Source of the DNA: Dehalococcoidia bacterium
Lineage (GTDB): Bacteria; Chloroflexota; Dehalococcoidia; GIF9; AB-539-J10
Assembly (NCBI GenBank): GCA_023229725.1
Contig: JALNYR010000089.1
Span: 1 to 10,111, forward strand
Length of the DNA: 10,111 nucleotides
Direction: 5' to 3'
Within the stretch, counting starts at the first letter, position 1. Each line of letters opens with the position of its first letter. The notes beneath the pieces are model-generated. The model ran no database searches, was not told where the DNA came from, and saw only the letters and a list, made by a program, of their open reading frames with translations. This document shows, piece by piece, positions 6,342-10,111 of the stretch. The position numbers and the translations under genes are program-made.

Positions 6342-9056
6342 ATGCAGCTCAGGGAGATGCGGGTTTCGGGCTTCGGTACGTTCGCTGACACGCGCGTACG
6401 CGGACTCGCGCCCGGGCTGAACGTCCTTCACGGACCGAACGAGTTCGGCAAGACTACGTTGCTTGAGTTCGTTCGACGTGTGCTCTTCGGCTTTCCCGCG
6501 AAGCGCGGCGATACGAACCAGTATCCGAGCCTTCGCGGCGGCCAGTACGGCGGACAGCTACTGTGTGAGATGCGCGACGGGCGAACACTGACCGTCTCGA
6601 GGACCAGCGGCAAGAGTGGCGGCGCGCTCTCGGTCGAGGATGAACGCGGAGCAGCGGTCAATTCGGACAGCTTCTACGCCGCGCTCGGCAACGCTTCGCC
6701 CGACCTCTACCACAACGTGTTCTCGGTCGGCCTTGACGAACTGTACAGGGTCAACGTCATCAGCCTCCCGGAGGTCAGGGACCGCGTCTACGGCGCGGGA
6801 CTCGGCATGGGGGAGGTCTCCATCACGCAGCTCAAGGAGTCCTTCTCCGGAGCCGCGGAGAAGCTGTTCAAGCCCCGCGGCAGCACGCAGCGGATGAACG
6901 CCATCGCGGGCAGCCTCAACCTGCTGGAGCGACAGATACGCGACAGGGTGGGGCAGCTTGGCCGGTATGACGAGAAGACGAGAGAACGCGACCGCCTCGC
7001 AGCCGAGAGCGGGCAACTGCGGGAGCAACAGCGCACTCTGCAAGCCGCGCAGCGCTCCCTGGGGAATCAGAAGAGCCTCTACGCGACGTTCGCCGGACTG
7101 CGCGCGGCGGAGGAAGAGCTGGCGGCTCTCGCGGGCGTGCCGGATGTCCCGGACGAGACTATGGGTGAGATGGCCGATCGGCGACAGTCCATCGCTTCGC
7201 TGGAGGAGAGACTGCGTGAGACGCAGACAAGGCTCTCGGCGAGACGGACTGAGTACGCGAAGCTCAACTTCGACCCCGCGCTGCTGGAGCACGCAAAGCA
7301 CATCAAGGACCTCTCGCGCAGCCTCACGCAGTACCGCGACGCCCGGCGGGACCTGCCCCTCCGCAACCGGGAACAGGAGCTGGCGCTGGAGCAGCTCCAC
7401 CGGGGCATCAGGGAACTTGGCGAAGGGTGGAATACAGAGCGGGTGAGGTCGTTCGCCCTCACCACGGAACAGAGCGTCACCCTCCGCGGGCGCCAGGATA
7501 GCCTGCAAGCCCGCGAAAAGGCCGCGGAGAAGGCGGCAGACAGGCTGGATGACTACCGGGCTCAGGCCCGCGCATCGCGTGCCAGGCCGGCCCTTCCAAC
7601 CGTCTACCGCATCGTCGGTCTCGCCATCCTCGGGCTCGGCGTCGCAGGCTGTGTGTACTCGGCCCTCAACGGGTATGTGCTGCCGGCAGTCGTCTCCGGT
7701 GTCGTCGCTGCGCTGGGTCTCGTTGTCGCCCTTTCCCTCGGCTCGTCGTCCGGACCGCTGCGGGACAGGGCCGTCGAGGAGCTTGAGAGGGAGCGGCAGG
7801 AGGCCGCAGGACTGCTTGACGAGGAGCGCACTGCCTGGGCTGCCTTCCTGAAGTCGCTGGGGTTTGCGCCGTCGCTCACCTCCGCGGCGGTCGGTGAACA
7901 GCTTCAATCCCTGCGGGCCTTGCAGTCGAGCCTGAGGACAGTCGACGAGAGAGAAGCCCGCATCGAGGGCATGAAGGCGACCGTGAAGGCGACCGATGCC
8001 CTGTTCGCACAGGTCGCGGCCGCCCTTGCGGAGCCCGTGCCGGCGACCGACGTCGCCGCCGGCATCGAGGCCATGGATGCGCGACTGGACAACGCTCAGG
8101 AGCTTGGCGCCAGGAAGGACACTCTCCGCGGTGAGTTGACGCAGCTGGACGAGAACGCCACGCTGCTTGCCGCCGACCTGGCGAAGGCACGGTCGGACTT
8201 CGGCGCTCTTCTGTCCGGCTTCGGCGTGAGCACCTTCGAGGAGTTCACTGCTCTCCACAAGCGCTCCGCCAGGGCTCGCACGTTGCGAGCCGGGATTGCG
8301 GAGAGCCGGCTCGCCATCCAGTCGGCGGCCGGCGTTGGTGCGGCGTATGACGCCTTCGTGGCCACCCTGGGAGCGACCAGTCCCGAGGATATCGCGGCGC
8401 GCCTCGACGTTGTCGACAAAGAGCTTGCCGATGTTGAGTCCACGCTGACTTCGACGAACCAGCGCATCGGCGGCCTGAACGTGGAACTGAACAACCTCGT
8501 TTCGAGCGAAGAGCTCCTCGACTGGGAAGCCGACGCAGAGAAGCTGAAGCAGCAGCTCCGGGACGCTCACCGAGAATGGCTTCGTTCCCGGCTCGGTCTG
8601 CGAGCCGTCGAGCTGGCCGTCTCGAAGTACGAGACCACTCGCCAGCCCGCCGTCGTACGGGAGGCGCAGTCGGCATTCGCCCTCATGACGGGCGGGAGGT
8701 ACACGACGCTGCTCAACCCCCTCGGCAGCAGCAACCTTCACGTCCGTGACGCCGCCGGGACCGAGAAATGCGAGACCGATGAGCTCAGTCGCGGCACCCG
8801 CGAACAGCTCTACCTCGCCATGCGCCTCGGGCTCATCGCCCAGTACGAGCAGAACGCTGAGCCGCTGCCCGTCATCATGGACGACATCCTCGTCAACTTC
8901 GACGATGCGCGCGGCCCCCTCGCCGTTAAGGCGCTCGCCGCGTTCGCGAAGAGCCGGCAGGTCATCGTCATGACCTGCCACGACTCAACCCGCCGCCTCT
9001 ACCTCGATGCCGGCGCTCGAGAGGTCGTCGTCGAGAACAGCACGATGTTGCTCTAG
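6342..9056 (+). CDS. yhaN: YhaN-type AAA/SMC-like ATPase, SbcC/Rad50-like partner of YhaO
   Basis: A 904-residue protein has a split ABC-type ATPase at its two ends. Walker A is GPNEFGKTT (31-39). The signature region is SRGTREQLYLAMRLGL (816-831), Walker B is LPVIMDDIL (842-850, D847/D848), and the H-loop histidine is H880 in MTCHD. Long charged coiled coils fill about 190-415 and 480-780. Between them residues 424-467 form two hydrophobic helices separated by a short NGY turn, a membrane hairpin at the place where SbcC and Rad50 carry the zinc hook. No CxxC is present; I find only four cysteines, all isolated. This matches YhaN of Bacillus, which also lacks the hook. ATP binding should close the head domains and gate the nuclease subunit. 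The ATG follows the yhaO stop by 1 bp and relies on coupling (weak GAAGAAG upstream). A 64-bp gap with no clear terminator follows. Confidence 0.92.
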   Translation: MQLREMRVSGFGTFADTRVRGLAPGLNVLHGPNEFGKTTLLEFVRRVLFGFPAKRGDTNQYPSLRGGQYGGQLLCEMRDGRTLTVSRTSGKSGGALSVEDERGAAVNSDSFYAALGNASPDLYHNVFSVGLDELYRVNVISLPEVRDRVYGAGLGMGEVSITQLKESFSGAAEKLFKPRGSTQRMNAIAGSLNLLERQIRDRVGQLGRYDEKTRERDRLAAESGQLREQQRTLQAAQRSLGNQKSLYATFAGLRAAEEELAALAGVPDVPDETMGEMADRRQSIASLEERLRETQTRLSARRTEYAKLNFDPALLEHAKHIKDLSRSLTQYRDARRDLPLRNREQELALEQLHRGIRELGEGWNTERVRSFALTTEQSVTLRGRQDSLQAREKAAEKAADRLDDYRAQARASRARPALPTVYRIVGLAILGLGVAGCVYSALNGYVLPAVVSGVVAALGLVVALSLGSSSGPLRDRAVEELERERQEAAGLLDEERTAWAAFLKSLGFAPSLTSAAVGEQLQSLRALQSSLRTVDEREARIEGMKATVKATDALFAQVAAALAEPVPATDVAAGIEAMDARLDNAQELGARKDTLRGELTQLDENATLLAADLAKARSDFGALLSGFGVSTFEEFTALHKRSARARTLRAGIAESRLAIQSAAGVGAAYDAFVATLGATSPEDIAARLDVVDKELADVESTLTSTNQRIGGLNVELNNLVSSEELLDWEADAEKLKQQLRDAHREWLRSRLGLRAVELAVSKYETTRQPAVVREAQSAFALMTGGRYTTLLNPLGSSNLHVRDAAGTEKCETDELSRGTREQLYLAMRLGLIAQYEQNAEPLPVIMDDILVNFDDARGPLAVKALAAFAKSRQVIVMTCHDSTRRLYLDAGAREVVVENSTMLL

Positions 9057-9058
9057 CA

Positions 9059-9082
9059 GCTCGACGGCTCGACGGCGCGACG
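9059..9082 (+). repeat. three tandem copies of an 8-mer, GCTCGACG
   Basis: GCTCGACG is repeated exactly at 9059-9066 and 9067-9074, followed by a one-base variant GCGCGACG at 9075-9082. It starts 2 bases after the ATPase stop, in the convergent gap 9057-9120. That gap also has a small dyad, GTCT/AGAC (9083-9086 with 9090-9093), but no strong stem followed by a T-run on either strand, so no terminator is called. Confidence 0.6.
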
Positions 9083-9120
9083 GTCTCGAAGACAGGTAGA
9101 CGACTTCAACGCCAACCGCG

Positions 9121-10111
9121 CTACGGGAGCATCTTCTGCGCCAGCATGTCCCACTTCTCGTCCATGACCGCCCTCACCACCACGTTGTTCTGGACCGTTA
9201 TGTGCGCCTCGTGCGGCGTGATGACCTGAGCCAGCACCTGGCCGGTACGGTCGCCGTAGCCCGCCTGCCGGCTATCGAAGCGGAAGACCAGAACCCAGGC
9301 GTTCGCTGCCCCCGGGCGGAGCGTCTCCGCAAGCTCGACTGTCTCCGGGATACCATCGAAGACGAACGTCGGGCAACTGCGCACGAATCCTTCCGCGATG
9401 AACCGTGCGCTTGTCTCAGTGATGATCTGGGCTTGCGTCATCATGTCCCACTGTTCGTCCATCACTGCGCTTGTCACCTGCATATTCTGAACGGAGACGA
9501 CCGCGAAGTGCGGTGTGATGACTTCGGCGAGCATCTGCCCCGTTCGGTCACCGTAGCCGGCGTGTGCGCTGACAAACTCGAACAGGAAGGACCAGCAGTA
9601 GGCACACTCGTCCTTTCGCGAACCAGCCTGTCTCAGTGAGCCGTCGATGCCATCGAACCGGTACGTCGGCGACGCCACTACGTACCCCGCGGCAAGCTCG
9701 AGCGCCAGGCCTTCGCTCATCTTCTGGTACGGGGTTTCTTCCTCCACACGGCCGCCTTTCCCTGCCACGTACCCTTCCCAGTACCACCCCAGCGTCCCGT
9801 TCTTCAACGTTATGGCGTATTGCAGGTACTCCGGGGCAACAACAGCCCACGATACCAGGGCGTCCCAGTCGCCCGAGTAGATACGCTTCTCCGCGGCGCC
9901 AACCAGCGGCTCTCCCCCGGGGCCAACCACATCCACATCCTCGGCGGCCCATTTCAACCCGGTTGCCGGCGCATCGCTCGGGTACGTATCCCGCAGCCAG
10001 GAAAGCGCAACGTCGAAAGCCTCCTCAGGACCGAGCAGTGCGTCGGGAGACTGATTGCCTCCACCGGGCGCACAGCCTCCGGCAGCGAGCGCAACCGCAC
10101 CAACGAGAGCA
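9121..10111 (-). CDS. lipoprotein with a duplicated ~90-residue domain (N-terminus outside window)
   Basis: The frame is open from the right edge to TAG at 9123-9121, giving 329 visible residues; the start codon lies beyond base 10111. An apparent start at 9957 is a TTG inside the gene. The first visible residues, ALVGAVALAAGGC, are the end of a lipoprotein signal peptide, with the lipidated Cys at visible residue 13 (Gly at -2 is slightly unusual). Residues 14-130 contain a Trp/Tyr-rich region (LGWYWEG). Two homologous domains follow, at about 137-227 and 235-326, each with SPT.RFDG or CPTFVFDG, then AGYGDRTGQ, VITPH, VQN and AVMDE.WDM. The first copy has a CAYCW motif that the second lacks. 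I recall this module in uncharacterised Chloroflexota and archaeal secreted proteins; its biochemical function is unknown. The protein is probably on the outer face of the membrane. The gene converges on the yhaN-like gene. Confidence 0.85.
   Translation of the reverse strand, partial: ALVGAVALAAGGCAPGGGNQSPDALLGPEEAFDVALSWLRDTYPSDAPATGLKWAAEDVDVVGPGGEPLVGAAEKRIYSGDWDALVSWAVVAPEYLQYAITLKNGTLGWYWEGYVAGKGGRVEEETPYQKMSEGLALELAAGYVVASPTYRFDGIDGSLRQAGSRKDECAYCWSFLFEFVSAHAGYGDRTGQMLAEVITPHFAVVSVQNMQVTSAVMDEQWDMMTQAQIITETSARFIAEGFVRSCPTFVFDGIPETVELAETLRPGAANAWVLVFRFDSRQAGYGDRTGQVLAQVITPHEAHITVQNNVVVRAVMDEKWDMLAQKMLP
9133..9702 (-). repeat. tandem domain duplication inside the right-edge lipoprotein
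   Basis: Copy 1 is encoded by about 9702-9430 and copy 2 by about 9408-9133. The best-kept block reads AGYGDRTGQ(M/V)LA(E/Q)VITPH in both. Each ends in AVMDE(Q/K)WDM followed by a Gln. DNA similarity remains visible around that block (for example GTGATGAC and CGGTC.CCGTAGCC on the plus strand) but is low elsewhere, so the duplication is not recent. Confidence 0.8.

Noticed and set aside
6558..8981. 807-codon minus-strand open frame inside the ATPase gene
   Set aside because: The plus-strand product has complete Walker A, signature, Walker B and H-loop motifs. The antisense frame shows no motif and is a by-product of G+C-rich codon use.
5075..9056. Classical sbcD/sbcC assignment
   Set aside because: The ATPase lacks the zinc-hook CxxC and has a membrane hairpin at the apex, which matches the YhaO/YhaN branch better.
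9955..9957. TTG as start of the right-edge lipoprotein
   Set aside because: The frame continues upstream to a lipoprotein signal sequence (LAAGGC) and off the window, so the TTG encodes an internal Leu.

Overview
The window is G+C-rich, gene-dense bacterial DNA with ATG and GTG starts, Shine-Dalgarno-type ribosome sites and tight gene spacing. Two lipoprotein signals, a membrane-anchored cohesin-like protein and a lipoprotein with a duplicated 'AGYGDRTGQ...VITPH...MDEKWDM' domain suggest a single-membrane bacterium. My recollection is that this domain is common in Chloroflexota (Dehalococcoidia) and also occurs in some archaea. A deep actinobacterial lineage is also possible; this is inference, not proof. 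I see no tRNA, rRNA, CRISPR array, transposase or phage gene.

Layout from left to right: (1) On the minus strand, running off the left edge, is a large single-pass membrane protein with an N-terminal coiled coil, a Thr/Pro linker and a cohesin-like domain (1-1159). (2) A 205-bp divergent promoter region (1160-1364) holds a perfect TTGACA -35 box, three small dyads and a directly repeated AATGCAAC. (3) A tight plus-strand cluster (1365-4975) encodes a five-helix membrane protein, a 549-residue lipoprotein with a Lys/Glu stalk and about five 34-residue beta repeats, and a 485-residue cytoplasmic TPR protein. The first two overlap by 4 bp (ATGA) and the third follows after 9 bp. I recognise none of the three as a known system. 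(4) A short gap holds a perfect TATAAT and a 15-bp palindrome; it precedes a nuclease/ATPase pair (5075-9056) of the YhaO/YhaN type, relatives of SbcD/SbcC and Mre11/Rad50. (5) After a 64-bp convergent gap comes a minus-strand lipoprotein running off the right edge (9121-10111).

The nuclease and ATPase are separated by 1 bp and almost certainly act as one DNA-processing complex, tethered to the membrane by a hydrophobic hairpin in the ATPase. The three-gene cluster places one product in the membrane, one outside it and one in the cytoplasm, so an envelope-spanning assembly is an economical guess. It is the best candidate here for something undescribed. The left-edge gene is antisense to a 361-codon open frame and is easy to miss because it has no stop codon inside the window.
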